A DNA stretch of 64,000 nucleotides from Sambucus nigra (Eukaryota; Streptophyta; Magnoliopsida; Dipsacales; Adoxaceae): the NCBI GenBank assembly GCA_949130495.1, contig OX422218.1, positions 45,904,823 through 45,968,822 on the forward strand, read 5' to 3'. The notes under the pieces are model-generated. The model worked only from the letters and a program-made list of their open reading frames with translations, was not told the origin of the DNA and searched no databases. The position numbers and the translations under genes are program-made. This document shows, one piece after another, positions 1 to 12,105 of the stretch (its first letter is position 1; every line of letters begins with the position of its first letter).

Positions 1-2678
1 TGGGGCGCTCCAGTTTTGTTTGTAAAGAAGAGAGATGGTTCACTGAAATTGTGTGTGGACTATCGGGAGTTGAATAAGGTCACGATACGGAATAAGTATC
101 TGTTGCCTCGAATCGATTACCTATTCGACCAGTTGAGAGGAGCTTCTTTCTTCTCGAAGATTGATTTGCGATCGGGATACCATCAGTTGCGTATCAGGGA
201 AGAGGATGTCTCGAAGACTGCGTTCTTAACGAGATATGGTTCTTACGAGTTTTGGGTTATGCCTTTTGGCTTGACCAACGCTCCAGCAGTGTTTATGGAC
301 TTAATGAATAGGGTGTTCAGAGAGTTCCTTGATCAGTTCGTCATTGTCTTCATTGATGATATTCTCGTTTACTCCCAGACAGAGGAGGAGCACGCCGAGC
401 ATTTGAGGCAGGTTTTGCAGACGCAACGTCAGAACGAGCTGTATGCAAAGTATGAGAAGTGCGGGTTTTGGCTGAAGGAGGTCCGATTTTTAGGACACAT
501 TATTTCCGACCGGGGGATATCTGTTGATCCGGGGAAGGTATCCGCGGTGAGGGAGTGGGGACAGCCCACGACACCAACTGAGATCCGTAGTTTCTTGGGA
601 CTAGCAGGATACTACAGGAGGTTCATTCGGGGATTTTCGAAGATAGCAGGTCCCTTGACACATCTGACCCGTAAAGGTGTGCCATTCATCTGGAGTGATG
701 CCTGTCAGTTGGCATTTGATGAGTTGAAGGACAAGTTGACCTCTGCACCTGTGTTAGCATTACCGAGACCGGGAGTTGAGTATCTGGTTTACACCGATGC
801 GTCCTTACAGGGACTTGGAGGTGTATTGCAGCAGGAGAGTCAGGCCATAGCTTATGCTTCCCGTAAGCTTAAGCCTCACGAGAAGAATTACCCCACTCAT
901 GACTTGGAATTAGCGGCAGTGGTATTTGCCCTACGGATTTGGAGACATTATCTTTTGGGAGAGAAATTTTGATTGTTAACAGACCACAAGTCCCTACAGT
1001 ACCTATTCACGCAGAAGGAATTGAATATGCGGCAGCGAAGGTGGCTTGGGTTTGTGAAGGACTATCAGTTTGATATCCATATCACCCGGGGAAGGCTAAC
1101 GTGGTAGCAGACGCGTTCAGCCGTAGGCCAGTAGATGAGGTGGCAGGGGTGTGGAAGGCCAAGTGGAAGGAGTTGGGACACCAAGATGCAGTGGCCCGAT
1201 CGTTCATGTCTGTGATGACGGTGACACCGCAGATTGTCATGAAGGTGGTAAAGGCACAGGCAAATGACTCGTTCTGTCAGGAGCAGATAGTTCGATTACT
1301 AGCAGAGGGAGCCGAGTCCTATACCGTTAGCTCAGATGGGGGATTACGCTTCAATGGGAGATTGGTAGTTTCGGAAGGGGAGGAATTGCGGCACGAGGTG
1401 ATGGCAGAGTCGCACGGCTCACGGTTCGCGGTACATCCCGGTGGGGACAAAATGTACCAAGACATGAGACGACAGTATTGGTGGAGCGGGATGAAGAGAG
1501 ATATTGCCGTGTTTGTTTCTAAATGCGCCACTTGTCAGCTAGTAAAAGTGGATCATCAGAGACCGGCAGGACTTCTACAGCCATTGGAGGTCCCGATGTG
1601 GATGTGGGAGAGAATATCCATGGACTTTATTACGGGGTTGCCTACGTCACAGAGAGGTCACGACTCCATTTGGGTAATTGTGGACAGGTTGACCAAAGTC
1701 GCTCATTTTCTACCCGTAAGGACAGACTACACTACGGGACAGTATGCCCAGCTCTTTATTGCAGAGATAGTGAGACTTTACGGTGTGCCCCTAAATATCG
1801 TGTCTGACAGAGACAAGATATTTGTTTCACAATTTTGGGAAAGCTTTTAGGAGGCCATGGGCACGGAATTGCGATTGAGTACGGCGTATCACCCGTAGAC
1901 CGATGGGCAAACCGAACGTACAGACCAGATGTTGGAGGACATGTTGCGTATGTGCATCATTGATTTCGGGGGTGGATGGGAGCAGTATCTTCCACTGGTA
2001 GAGTTTGCTTACAACAACTCCTACCAGTTCACCATTGGCATGGCTCCATTTGAGGCGTTGTACGGTAGACCTTGTCGTTCCCCAGCATGTTGGGTGGAGG
2101 TGGGGGACAACAAACTACTAGGGTCGGAAGCAATTCAGGATACTTCGGCGATGATAGAATTGATACGGAGTCGCATTCGGGTAGCTCAGGACAGGCAGAA
2201 GAGCTATGCTGATGCGAAGAGGTCCTTCAGGGAATTTGAAGTGGGGGACCAGGTTTTGCTCAGAGTATCTCCTATGAAGGGGATTATGCGTTTTGGGAAG
2301 AAAGGGAAGTTGGCACCGAGATATGTGGGACCATTTCCTATTATTGAGCGGATTGGACCGGTTGCGTATAGACTTGGGTTACCGGAGCTTTTACATCGGA
2401 TTCATGATGTGTTTCATATTTCCTCGCTAAGGAAATATCTTAGAGACGATTTGGCTCATTCTCACATTGCTTTGGAGGACATCGATCTCCAGCCTGATAG
2501 CTCCTATGAGGAGGGGCTGATTGTTATTTTGGACCGAAGTGAGCGGAAACTGCGATCAAAGATAGTTCCGTTAGTGCGTGTTCAGTGGCGACATCATAAT
2601 GTCGAGGAGTCCACATGGGAGCGCGAGGATGAGATGCGCGAACGTTATCCAGAGTTATTTCTACCAGGTACCTTCTAG
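1..2678 (+). pseudogene. Broken pol of a chromodomain Ty3/gypsy (Tekay/Del-like) retrotransposon: RT, RNase H, integrase, chromodomain
   Basis: The reading frame is already open at base 1, so the 5' part of the element (5' LTR, gag, protease) lies outside the window. Reverse transcriptase shows the FIDD catalytic motif near 345-360 and the MPFGLTNAP motif near 260-285. RNase H (YTDAS) lies near 790-805. The integrase has an HHCC zinc finger (1393-1545), a DD-35-E core with its first aspartate in the MDFITGLP stretch near 1620, and the GQTER segment near 1905. The C-terminus (about 2490-2660) resembles the chromodomain of the Tekay/Del clade. The copy is dead: an in-frame TGA at 970-972, a frameshift near 1080-1090, and in-frame TAG codons at 1848-1850 and near 1894. 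The family and domain order are well supported; the exact clade is inferred from the chromodomain. Confidence 0.9.
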
Positions 2679-2705
2679 TTCCGAATTTCGGGACAAAATT
2701 CTGTT

Positions 2706-2720
2706 ATTAGGGGGGAAGTA
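2706..2720 (+). other. Polypurine tract of the Tekay-like element
   Basis: A purine run (TTAGGGGGGAAG) sits directly before the first bases of the 3' LTR and 28 bases after the pol stop codon. This is where the plus-strand primer is expected in Ty3/gypsy elements. Confidence 0.75.
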
Positions 2721-5648
2721 TGTAATACCCCGTATTTTTATGATATTTATTTATGGGATTAATTGAATTAAATGTGTATTAATTGGAAATTAATCCGAAT
2801 AAAAATACTGGCGAGATGCGAGTTGGTATTTGATTTTAATGAGTATATATGGTTATATATGAATATTGAATTATGAAATTTGTCGTGAGATAGAAATACG
2901 GCAATTTGGAAATTTTGTTGGGACGCGTGTGACAGTCGCGTCAGGAATATAATTATTTTAATTAATAAGTGAATTTTATTTCTTTTAACCGTATGGTCGT
3001 TTTGAGTGCGCCAATGCATCCGGAAGGGTCGAAATAGTCAGAAAACACTAGCCGGGGGTTTAGTTTGGGTCCCGGGGCATTTTTGGGCCATACCGGCAAC
3101 GTAAAAGGGTAGTTTGGTAATTTTGGAATTTTGGGAAATAAAACCCACGAAAATTAAAGTTAAAAATCTGACTTAGTCCTAACCCACTAACCCATTTCCA
3201 ACCCCAATCTAGGTAGTGGGCTACGGGAGAAGTTTAGAAACCCTAAACTTGCAAAAGAAACAACCTCCACCTCCATTGTCACCCTTAGAGAAGAAATTTG
3301 TAGAGAGAGAAAGAGAAGAGAATTCTGCAGAGAGAGAGAGAGAGAGGACAATTCAACCTTCAAGATTCAACCTCATATTCAGAGAAAGATTAGAGGCAAG
3401 TGATTTAATTTCGTTTTTGCAAAGAATGCTTCTTCCATGTGTAGAAAATTCATATAATTGTATTGTTTTAGGGAGATTTATAAAAATCCATGAAATTGGA
3501 AGTTATGAATCCAGATTTTAATGTAGGATTGCATGTAGAATTGTTACTGGATGATTGAACTAAGAGAATTACTACTTTTTATATTGCAAAAATGGATTTA
3601 ATTATAACTATGGAAGACTTTAAATTTCTAGGGTTCATGTTCTTGAAAATTGGGGAAAATTGGGGAGATTTGATGATTAGATGTGGTTTGGGATGATTAG
3701 ACCCCATATAAATGTTGTAATACGAATTTAATATGTTTAGGGATAATTAGAAACCTTGAAACCTTGTTGGAATGACATTTAGATGAGATTAGAGGTGAAG
3801 AAAAGTTGGAAAAACGAATTAAGAAAATCTGGGCTCGAAACTGGCCTCTCGTTAGAAGACCTGCCCAGGTCGTTCGAACGAGCTTCTAACGAGTGACAGT
3901 TTGACTTCTAACGAGAGGGATGTTCGTTCGATGCCTTCGTTCGAACGAGATCTCGTTAGATGTCCCCTTCGTTCGAACGAACTCTCGTTCGAACAGCCTC
4001 GTTCGAACGAGACTTCTAACGAGCTGACAGTTTAGGCTTTTTGGCCTGTTTTGATTTCGCGTGTCCCGTAACCTTGTTTAAATGTAGAGATAACATTTCC
4101 TTGATGATTAATTGATATATTTGGGACATTTGGGAAATATTGAGAAGTAAAACGTAGAAGTGTGAATCGAATTGAATGGAAATTGAGGAATAGGACGTGA
4201 GTGACTATTACGATGCGAGAATTATTGACGGCTTAAATAATTGAATTAACCGGGAACATGTGAATTGTGTGACATTATAAGTCGGTACGAGAATGAGAAG
4301 TGTACCCCAAATAAATTATGGTGATTACTAAGATGTGTGCATACTTAGTATATGTATATGATTTTATGTGTATGACATACCTACCATACTTGCTATCACG
4401 GGAGGTTTACGTTCGCTTAGGGCCTTCTAATCCTTGTGTTGCCCGGATTTAGATTGGTACCTCGAGAACATAGGTCAGAGAAGGACTTATTGGGATGTTA
4501 ATAAGTCTGCTGATCGTGGGAGCGTAGGTATGTGCGTGACCCATGTGATGTGACTGTGTTCGCCTCCATTGTTTGTGATTGTTGTTATCTGAGAACGATT
4601 CCTGAGAGATTCGGAATGTGTAATCCTTATGTACGTGATGTACCGGGATGGATAGCAGAGTATGTGTGCACCACAGCTTAGTCTCGGGTGCTTGTATTTT
4701 ATATTCATGATGTGAATAGTATACACCTAAATAATGAGAACTTTCATGTTGGTATTGTGAGTATAATAATGGTAATGTTTTGAGAAAATATAACGGGATA
4801 ACCGGTAGTGAAATGTATTGCTAATAATTGAGAATCCGAGTTAAAGTAAAGCCCTATATGTAATTGATAACGCTAGAATGTATGATGGGAATCGAGTAGT
4901 AAGGGGTAGAACTTATTACGGTTTGGCTAGATATGTATGTTACTTAGATGGGTACGGTACGTTAGGAGTGCACAAATTAGTCGAGAGGTGAGTATTTCAT
5001 GTGAGTGCACGTCCTAACATGTATTTTGCATTCATTGTTTTAATGTCATTAAAGCACTTGCTATTTTTAAAATACTCTCCACTTTCGGGCTCTGACCCGT
5101 TTTCTTTCAAATCTATTTTTGTAAAAACCATTTTAGGTGCCCAGCCACAAGGACACCATGCTTAGGATCCTCATTCAGGTGACGAGCTGTAGCTGTTTGT
5201 GGAAGTTACAGGATTTTGCTAGTAGACGCTTCATCTATCTTGACTCTATATTCAGCTTTCATCAGTTGTAGGGCATGTCGCCCATTTCTATTAGAGACAT
5301 TTCCCATTTCAGATTTTCAGACTTTTGACATGTAATTAATTCAGGATACATTGTTTTACTTATTTCAGTTGTGGGATTGTTGTGAGGAGTTTTCCTCCGG
5401 ACTTATTATTATTTTGTTAGTTATTCTATTGCTTCGTTATGGTGAATGATTGTTATTCTTTCATTATCCTTTTAGTGTATGTTAATCAGACTTAATTTAA
5501 AATTTGATATCTTACTTTTTAAATACTAGGTGGTTAGTAACTTTTAAAAATGTTTTCGACAGTGATGCTGTTAACTGAACCAACTTGGCATTTTGTATTA
5601 ATTTAATAAAGGAGTAGCTACCCGGTATTTTATTAGTCGGGTGTCACA
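2721..5648 (+). repeat. 3' LTR of the Tekay-like element
   Basis: The LTR opens with TGTAATACCCCG right after the polypurine tract and ends with GGGTGTCACA, giving the usual TG...CA ends and a length of about 2.93 kb, within the size range of chromovirus LTRs. The 5' LTR is outside the window, so the right boundary rests on the terminal motif only and no target duplication can be tested. GA-rich leader-like sequence lies near 3230-3360. A cluster of self-complementary repeats is listed separately. The short frames within it show no known protein similarity. Confidence 0.8.
3847..4023 (+). repeat. Cluster of palindromic CGTTCGAACG repeats inside the LTR
   Basis: Within about 180 bases the palindrome CGTTCGAACG occurs four times, plus shortened forms, mixed with CTCGTTAGAAG and its reverse complement CTTCTAACGAG (3847 and 3882 onward, and again at the end). 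The arms could fold as nested stem-loops. Other LTRs in the window carry clusters with different core sequences. Confidence 0.85.
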
Positions 5649-6418
5649 TATCCCAACTCTTTGAAGGGGAGATGACCTAAAGTATGCACGGGTGAGTTTT
5701 AACATTAATTAGTTTGAGTTTAACATTAAAAGATAAATGAACATTAAAAGCAAATTAAAATCATACTGCCTTATTATTTAAACTTGGAGAAAGCCAAACC
5801 ACAACAGGCTGTCCCGGGTCCCATAGGCACCCATAAATAGCTAGAAAACACCTGTGATCCATCTGGTTGGGTGAGATTAAGACACTACTCCAAACACTAA
5901 AATTCATGGAATAAAATAACCAACACGCGCACATGTGGGTGCAGTTTTCTGTATTGTGACCGACACTTTAATTTAAAATCATAAAACCTTTTTTATAGCT
6001 TAAATTTGATATGACAAATATGTAAAATACTATTTTCTCTTCAAAATCTGCACTGAATTTTTTTTCTACTCTGCCAGGGCCAGCCATAAAGTACAACTTG
6101 ATGAAGCTCTAAATTTTATCCTTTTTTTTTTTTTTTTTTTCAATACCATCCATTAAACAGCCCCTAATATGTTTTGAAGCAATTTCTCAATCAAAGTGTG
6201 TTTCATTTCCCATACTTGATGAAAGAAACAAAATTAGAATAGATATGAGAACAAAAGAAAAGTAAAAAGTATACAAACCCTTGTTATCATTTCAAACTTT
6301 AGGGAACTCTTTCAATTATATAGCAGCGAAACAAATTAAAAACATGCAAATTATTCATCTACTATCACTAAAAAAACAACAACATTGAAATCATGGATAG
6401 ATGGGAATCAAATCAAAT
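5649..6418. other. 3' flank of the SAM synthetase gene
   Basis: No coding region is visible. The part nearest the gene should hold the 3' untranslated region on the minus strand. A run of 19 T (A on the minus strand) lies at 6122-6140, about 280 bases past the stop codon. Confidence 0.5.
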
Positions 6419-7600
6419 TTAAGCTTCGGTCTTGTCCCACTTGAGGGGTTTCACAACCTCCCATGTGAAATCAGGGTCATCCCTTCCAAAATGGCCATAA
6501 GCAGCAGTCTTCAAAAACCTGCCATTTCCACCTCTCTTCAAATCAAGATCAATGGCTATCATTCCTGGCCTAAAATCAAAGGTCTCCTTCACAATCTTGA
6601 GAATCTCCTTGTCCGGAATCTTTCCGGTTTTGTAACTGTCGACGAACACTGACAAAGGCTCGGGAACACCAATTGCGTAAGAGACTTGCACGATGCACCG
6701 ACGAGCGAGCCCGGCGGCGACAATGCTCTTGGCGGCTTGCCTGACGATGTAGGCCCCACTTCGGTCCACCTTGGTGGGGTCCTTTCCGGAGAAAGCACCA
6801 CCTCCGTGGGCTCCCCACCCGCCGTAAGTGTCGATAATGATCTTGCGTCCGGTGAGACCTGCGTCTCCGTGGGGTCCGCCGATGACAAAACGGCCCGATG
6901 GGTTGAGGTGGAAGATGGTCTTCTCATCAAGATATTCTTGGGGGATCACGGGCTTGATGACGTGTTCCTTGAGGTCAGCGGCGATCTCGTCGTTGGTGAC
7001 AGTCTCATCGTGCTGTGTGGAGATCAGGACGGTGTGTACACGCACCGGGACCATGGCACCATTTTCATTTAAGTACTCAACTGTGACTTGGGTCTTGCCA
7101 TCTGGCCTCAACCAAGCACACGTTCCATTTTTTCGAACCTCAGTGAGACGGGCCCCAAGCTTGGTCGCTAGGACATGGCTCAAAGGCATCAACTCAGGGG
7201 TCTCATCGGTGGCATAGCCAAACATATGGCCTTGGTCACCCGCACCAATTTCCTCCGGGCGCTTAGTGAGGTGTCCGTGAACACCCTGAGCAATATCGGG
7301 ACTTTGTTGCTCGATATTAACCAAAACCTTGCAGTTATCGGCGTCAAGGCCCACATCGTCAGAAATAAACCCAATCTCGCGACAAGTGTCACGCACAATC
7401 TTCTCGTAGTCAATGTTTCCCTTGGTTGTAATTTCTCCAAAGACCATGACCATGTTGGTTTTAGTGCATGTCTCGCACGCGACCTTGCTCTCGGGGTCTT
7501 GGGCAAGGCAGGCATCCAGCACTGCATCGGAGATCTGATCGCATAGCTTGTCTGGGTGGCCCTCGTTCACGGATTCGGAGGTAAATAGGAAGGTCTCCAT
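6419..7600 (-). CDS. SAMS: S-adenosylmethionine synthetase (methionine adenosyltransferase)
   Basis: This encodes a complete 393-residue cytosolic enzyme that makes S-adenosylmethionine from methionine and ATP, releasing phosphate and diphosphate; the product feeds methylation, ethylene and polyamine synthesis. Visible family motifs are [17 protein letters not shown] near residues 14-30 (nucleotide and metal binding), [15 protein letters not shown] near 117-131, ISTQHDE near 200, [16 protein letters not shown] near 240-255 and [19 protein letters not shown] near 275-295. The length equals the usual plant length and the coding exon is uninterrupted, as in most plant copies. The start is the ATG at 7598-7600, in the context GAAAATGGAG; the in-frame TTG two codons upstream is not needed. 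The exon is GC-rich compared with its AT-rich surroundings. No stops, frameshifts or lost motifs are seen. Leader exon, intron and promoter are listed separately. Confidence 0.97.
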   Translation of the reverse strand: METFLFTSESVNEGHPDKLCDQISDAVLDACLAQDPESKVACETCTKTNMVMVFGEITTKGNIDYEKIVRDTCREIGFISDDVGLDADNCKVLVNIEQQSPDIAQGVHGHLTKRPEEIGAGDQGHMFGYATDETPELMPLSHVLATKLGARLTEVRKNGTCAWLRPDGKTQVTVEYLNENGAMVPVRVHTVLISTQHDETVTNDEIAADLKEHVIKPVIPQEYLDEKTIFHLNPSGRFVIGGPHGDAGLTGRKIIIDTYGGWGAHGGGAFSGKDPTKVDRSGAYIVRQAAKSIVAAGLARRCIVQVSYAIGVPEPLSVFVDSYKTGKIPDKEILKIVKETFDFRPGMIAIDLDLKRGGNGRFLKTAAYGHFGRDDPDFTWEVVKPLKWDKTEA

Positions 7601-8156
7601 TTTCAAAACCTACAATACACAATAGAGAACTCAAACATCTCAGAATATACATGGGTTTATATTATAATCAAAGAAGTTTCCAAGTGGAATAAATAGAATA
7701 AAAGCAAATTCGCAAAAGCTTGAGTTATACTCCTCACTATGCATAAAAAGCCTATAAAGATAGATGCTTCGTACTTTATTCCAATGGACAATTGAGAGGA
7801 ATTCAAGAATCTGATAAAGAAATGATATCTTACTAGTTAGTCCTGTTTACCAAGTATGTCTTGGCTCGAATTTTCGTTCTATCTTTAAATTTCATAAGGT
7901 AAAGTCACATATTTATTCTCGTAATTCAAATAAAAAGTTTATAACAACTCTGGCCACCCGAATAGTTAAGGTACTATTTAATGCATAAAAACCAAGCCAA
8001 AATTATGGAATCAATGCAAAAGTATTCCTATATATATACACACACACATATATGCACGGAGCGGATCCAATGAGGATCAACTCAAGGACCACTCCATGCG
8101 AACCAATTTTTTTAATATATTAAAAAAATTAAATTTGAATTGATTTTTTTTTTTGT

Positions 8157-8330
8157 GTTTAAACATTTCAAGGTACCACTAAAAGATCGGTTAAAAATGA
8201 ATTGTTTCGCTATTTTAAAAAAATCGGTCAATATATGACAGTTTTTAAAAAACTGACATATTTTGACCAATTTATTTAATATAGTAAAAAAAATCATTTT
8301 TCTATTTTGCAGTAGGCATCCCACTAAAAT
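8157..8330. repeat. Fold-back repeat inside the SAMS leader intron
   Basis: Positions 8221-8273 form an imperfect palindrome: AATCGGTCAATATATGACAG pairs with CTGACATATTTTGACCAATT around an A/T centre. The flank at 8165-8225 resembles 52787-52850 (shared words such as CATTTCA-GGTACC and ATTTTAAAAAAAT), so it belongs to a dispersed repeat. No target duplication was identified. Confidence 0.6.
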
Positions 8331-8737
8331 TATCTGATTATTAAAATTTTGAACAATAGCTTTTTCGTATCATTAATCAAGTAGTATCTCCGTCATTTTT
8401 TCCTATTTTGCAATACGTCCTCCCAATAAATTACGTGTATATTACATTAAAATCATCTACTTGTTTTTTGAATCGTTGATGAAGTAGTTACTCCTATGCC
8501 TAGTGTACATACATAGTTTAAAAACTCTTAATCTCTAATAAATAAGGTGTTGTGAACGATTTTCGGATATCCGACTATATAACAATTGTTAATTTGTCGC
8601 ATATACCTATTTTTGGGTGACAATTCGCTTTAAATTGTTTTAACAAGACTTAAACCATTCAGACTCAAGACAAAACAAATAATATTTGTTTTTTAAAGGA
8701 TTAAGAGGCTAACGGTTATATTTGACTATCAGTGAGT

Positions 8738-9455
8738 GATTAAGAGGTAGAGTTACATCTGAAATCTGAATTTGAAATTTGAATCTTAAATTGCCTATCA
8801 GTGATTAAGAGGTAGAGTTACATCTGAAATCCTGATTAAGAGGTAGAGTTACATCTGAAATCTGAATTTGAAATTTGAATCTAAAATTGTCTATCAGTGA
8901 TTAAGAGGTAGAGTTACATCTGAAATCTGAATTTCTATCAGTGACTGACTCAGAGGTCGAGTTATATCTGAAATCTGAATTTGAAATTTGAATCTAAAAT
9001 TGCCTATCAGTGATTCAGAGGTAGAGTTACATCTGAAATCCTAATTAAAAGGTAGAGTTACATCTGAAATCTGAATTTGAAATTTGAATCTAAAATTGCT
9101 TATCAGTGATTAAGAGGTAAAGTTACATCTGAAATGAATTTCTATCAGTGAGTAACTCAGAGGTCGAGTTACATATGAAATCTGAATTTGAAATTTGAAT
9201 CTAAAATTGCCTATCAGTGATTCAGAGGTAGAGTTACAACTAAAATCTGAATTTGTAATTTGAATCTTAAATTTTTTTAGCAAGACTTAAATCATTGAGA
9301 CTTACGAGAAAACAAATAATATTTGTTTTTTAAAGGATTAAGAGGCTAACGGTTATATTTGACTATAAGTGATTAAGAGGCTAACGGCTATATTTGACTA
9401 TAAGTGATTAAGAAGTAGAGCTACATCTGAAATCTGAATTTGAAATTTGAATCAA
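8738..9455. repeat. Minisatellite with units of about 65 bases
   Basis: Repeated units share the words TTAAGAGGTAGAGTTACATC and TGAAATTTGAATCTAAAATT, ending in CTATCAGTG. Some copies are shortened to about 30-50 bases, giving a higher-order pattern with about ten full or partial copies. A second word, AAGAGGCTAACGG, brackets the array (8702, 9340 and 9376). It lies in the probable SAMS leader intron. Confidence 0.9.
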
Positions 9456-9841
9456 TCTAAATACATTCATTCAGAGATATAAACATAAAAACATACGATA
9501 AACATAAAAGTAGGCAACTAAGTAGAATTTACTCATAACCTACAATTTGCTTATATCAATGATTTCAACTAACTTTTAGTATTTAGTACTATAATTTCAT
9601 TAACTTTTATATCAACTTCTAGTAGTTAATCAAATTTAAAATAAACTAGACAGATTTTCAAAAAACTTATGATATTCCCAAACTGAAACTCTAGCTACAG
9701 AAGCATAAATGAAATGAAACAAGCAAAAGCATCAGATCTGAAAACAATTCATCAAAGTTGAAGTGTTTTCAAATTTCTGCCTAAACAACATATAGCAGAA
9801 ATGAATGCTAAAAACTCATGTTCGGTATTAATAAAATTTAC

Positions 9842-9925
9842 CTTAGACCTTTTGTTAGATTAGATCTGAGAGTTTTGATTTTAGACCTCCGATTTGTGAT
9901 GAGAGAAGACGAGTTTGGAAATAAG
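9842..9925 (-). other. Probable first (leader) exon of SAMS
   Basis: On the minus strand this is a pyrimidine-rich, ATG-free stretch (CTTATTTCCAAACTCGTC near its start) ending in a donor-like TCTAAG|GTAAAT. If the hAT element and one copy of its duplication are removed mentally, it lies about 30 bases downstream of a good TATA box. This is inference and needs transcript evidence. Confidence 0.5.
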
Positions 9926-9933
9926 GGTATGGG

Positions 9934-10899
9934 TAGGGGTGTCAATTATTTCCGAACTTCCAAATTTTCCGATTTCCGATCCGAATTTTTCCAATTTTGG
10001 CATCATTTTAATTTTTCCGATCCGAATTTTTCCGATTTCCGACTTTTCCAATATAAATTGGAATGGAATTGGAAATCAAATATAGATTTCCGACTTTCCG
10101 ATTTTCCGTTCCGAAAATTCCGATATCACGCCGATCCGATTTATCCAAAATATTTTCCGAAATAATAATATTTTTATTCATTTTAATAATTTTTACTCAT
10201 CACATTTCCTAATAATCTCACCCTTCATTTAAAACAATCCCACCCATTCATTTAAAATAATCTCAACCCTTAATTTTTAGCTATAGAAAGGTTATTTTGC
10301 CCCCTTTCTTTTCTCATTTCTACACTAATTTGAATGAATTCCTAAATCCTATCATTTCTAATTCCTCACTCAATCAAGTATGGTCACATTCCTCTCCGAT
10401 CTATTAAACATAGTTTTGTAGCTCTATTTGTTAAACATATCTTATGTGTTTTCCTTGTATGCTTACTAACATTGGTGTTATTCTTTGCTTATTTTTTCTC
10501 ATAGTAATATGCACTGCTCACTTGGTCTTACCAGGTTCAACTTTTAAGCTTAACATCAATACTCAATATTGCTTGAAATTGACATTTGTATGGAAATAAA
10601 ACTACCCCCACCCCCCAAAAAAAAGTGGAATAAAGAAGATAAAATTGATAATTTTGTATTTCCGATATTATCCGAAAAAGATAAAACTGATATTTCCGAT
10701 TTTTCCTAATTTTGTCCGAATAAAAAAATATTCAAAAATTCCGAAAATTCCGAATATTCCGAAGTCGCCGACATGGAAAAGAAATTGATTTTCCGAAATT
10801 TATTTTTCCGACTTTGGAATGGATTTTAAAATTCCGAAAATTTTGGAAAATTTTCCGAACACCCCTAATCCGATCCGATCCGGCCGAAACACACCCCTA
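9934..10899. mobile_element. Non-autonomous hAT element with 8-bp target duplication
   Basis: The element starts TAGGGGTGTC and ends ACACCCCTA, forming short terminal inverted repeats. It is flanked on both sides by GGTATGGG (9926-9933 and 10900-10907), an 8-bp target duplication as expected for hAT transposons. Its 966 bases contain no transposase; many copies of TTCCGA and TTTCCGAT lie toward both ends, on both strands, like subterminal transposase-binding repeats. A short frame at 9818-10165 reads through these repeats and is not a gene. It lies between the probable TATA box and leader exon of SAMS. Confidence 0.9.
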
Positions 10900-10907
10900 G
10901 GTATGGG

Positions 10908-10921
10908 GGTTTTTTATAGAT
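10908..10921 (-). promoter_or_regulatory. Probable SAMS TATA box, now separated from the leader by a hAT insertion
   Basis: On the minus strand the sequence reads ATCTATAAAAAA, a strong plant TATA box, directly abutting the hAT target duplication. CT-rich promoter-like sequence lies upstream (10922-10990 on the plus strand). Without the insertion the spacing to the leader exon would be about 30 bases; with it, about 980. Confidence 0.5.
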
Positions 10922-11308
10922 GAAGAGAGGGGATTTATGACCGGGTACCGGAATAGCCGGTAAGGTTGATCAACTTTTGATGGAGATTTTTGTTTGATTA
11001 GTTTAGAGGTGGTGGAGGGATAGTGAGATTTGATTATAGTTGAGGTTGGTGAGAGATTGGGTGAGATAATTTTTCACCAACCCTAGATTAATGGCTTGGC
11101 TTATTTGGCTTACACTTTTTGTGTTGCGGTTGAATTTTTGATCGAATTTTCATTAACAAATCGACGTCGCAAAATTTTATTGATTGATTTTTTGGATTCA
11201 CGAAATCAACTAATAAAAACTCGTCACGTCAATTTATTCATCAAAATTCTGACACAATAGCATTTTTTATTTTGTTACATCTCATGGTTCAATTTTACAT
11301 CTTTGTAA
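10922..11308 (-). other. Region upstream of the SAMS TATA box
   Basis: No coding sequence is visible. On the minus strand it contains CCAACC/CACCAACC words and CT-rich tracts common in plant promoters, but no element can be named with confidence. Confidence 0.3.
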
Positions 11309-11496
11309 GGGTTCGATTGGTCGGGAGTGAAAATGTTTTCAATCATGGCGAAATGGTTTTTACACGTTTGAAATACGTTGTAGTTATGTAATTTTGAAAA
11401 AGATAGTAAATATAATTTAATCGTAAACGGATGAAAATATATTTCGCATTTTTTTTACTACGGTGAATAATATCTTTTCCAGAACCAAACAAACCC
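11309..11496. mobile_element. Tourist-like (PIF/Harbinger) MITE
   Basis: The left end GGGTTCGATTGGTC and the right end ACCAAACAAACCC are imperfect inverted repeats. Both flanks carry TAA (11306-11308 and 11497-11499), the 3-bp duplication typical of PIF/Harbinger elements. The length is 188 bases with no coding capacity. Confidence 0.75.
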
Positions 11497-11507
11497 TAAG
11501 CCCATAT

Positions 11508-12105
11508 TAAGTTGTGAAAAATAAGGTTATTTTTCAGAAAACTTTTTTTAAAAATTTCACAAAAATTAAAAATTAGAAAATACGTTCAAGTTTGATATTT
11601 TTTTCAAAACAGAAAATTTTCTAATTTTCTAATTTTTTAGAAAATTGGAAAACCAACTTTATCAAGTTTTCCAACAATTTTTTAGTACCTCGAAAATTAC
11701 ATTTTAACTCTGAACTTTCTATAACTTATATCCAGATCCTTAACCTTTTAGGAAATTACATTTTAATCTCTTAGTTCTCTAACAATTACATTTTCGCATT
11801 GATTTTTTTGAAAATTACATTTTGACCCCTGAACTTTCTATAAATTTTATTTTCGCTCTTTTGACTATCTATAAATTGCATTTGGATCTTGAACTTTCTA
11901 TAATTACATTATAACCCTAAACTTCGTGTAAATTATATTTGACTCCAGAATTTTTAATGAACTACATTTCAAAAATAATAATTTATCTACCATATGAACA
12001 CATTTTCTAGTTTCTAAAATTTTCCATGGAAAATGAAAATTGGAAATGGAGATGAAAATTGAAAATAGAAAACAAAAAATAAATTTTCACAACTAAACAA
12101 CACCT
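11508..12105. repeat. Possible MITE with internal repeats
   Basis: Near its left edge TTAAGTTGTGAAAAATAAGG resembles the reverse complement of TTTTCACAACTAAAC near its right edge. Inside are several copies of a ~33-base word (ATTACATTTT...GAACTTTCTATAA). Ends and target duplication are not certain. Confidence 0.4.

Larger units (their letters stand above)
7610..9841 (-). other. Probable 5'-leader intron of SAMS
   Basis: A splice acceptor (TATTGTAG, then GTTTTGAAAATGG) sits ten bases before the start codon, and a donor (TCTAAG, then GTAAATTT) lies at 9841/9840. Many plant SAMS genes have an intron in the 5' leader just before the ATG, so the acceptor is convincing. The donor choice is inference. 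At 2232 bases the intron would be long for this family; it contains a fold-back repeat and a minisatellite that account for much of the length. Confidence 0.55.

Noticed and set aside
3216..3521. 101-codon frame in the first LTR
   Set aside because: GA-rich leader-like sequence; charged low-complexity peptide with no conserved motif.
6122..6140. Minus-strand A-run after SAMS, suggesting a retrocopy
   Set aside because: Intronless coding exons are normal for plant SAMS genes, and the probable leader intron argues against reverse transcription of an mRNA. The A-run is too far past the stop to be decisive.
6576..7652. Several frames on both strands overlapping the SAM synthetase exon
   Set aside because: They are shadows of the GC-rich real coding exon; none resembles a known protein.
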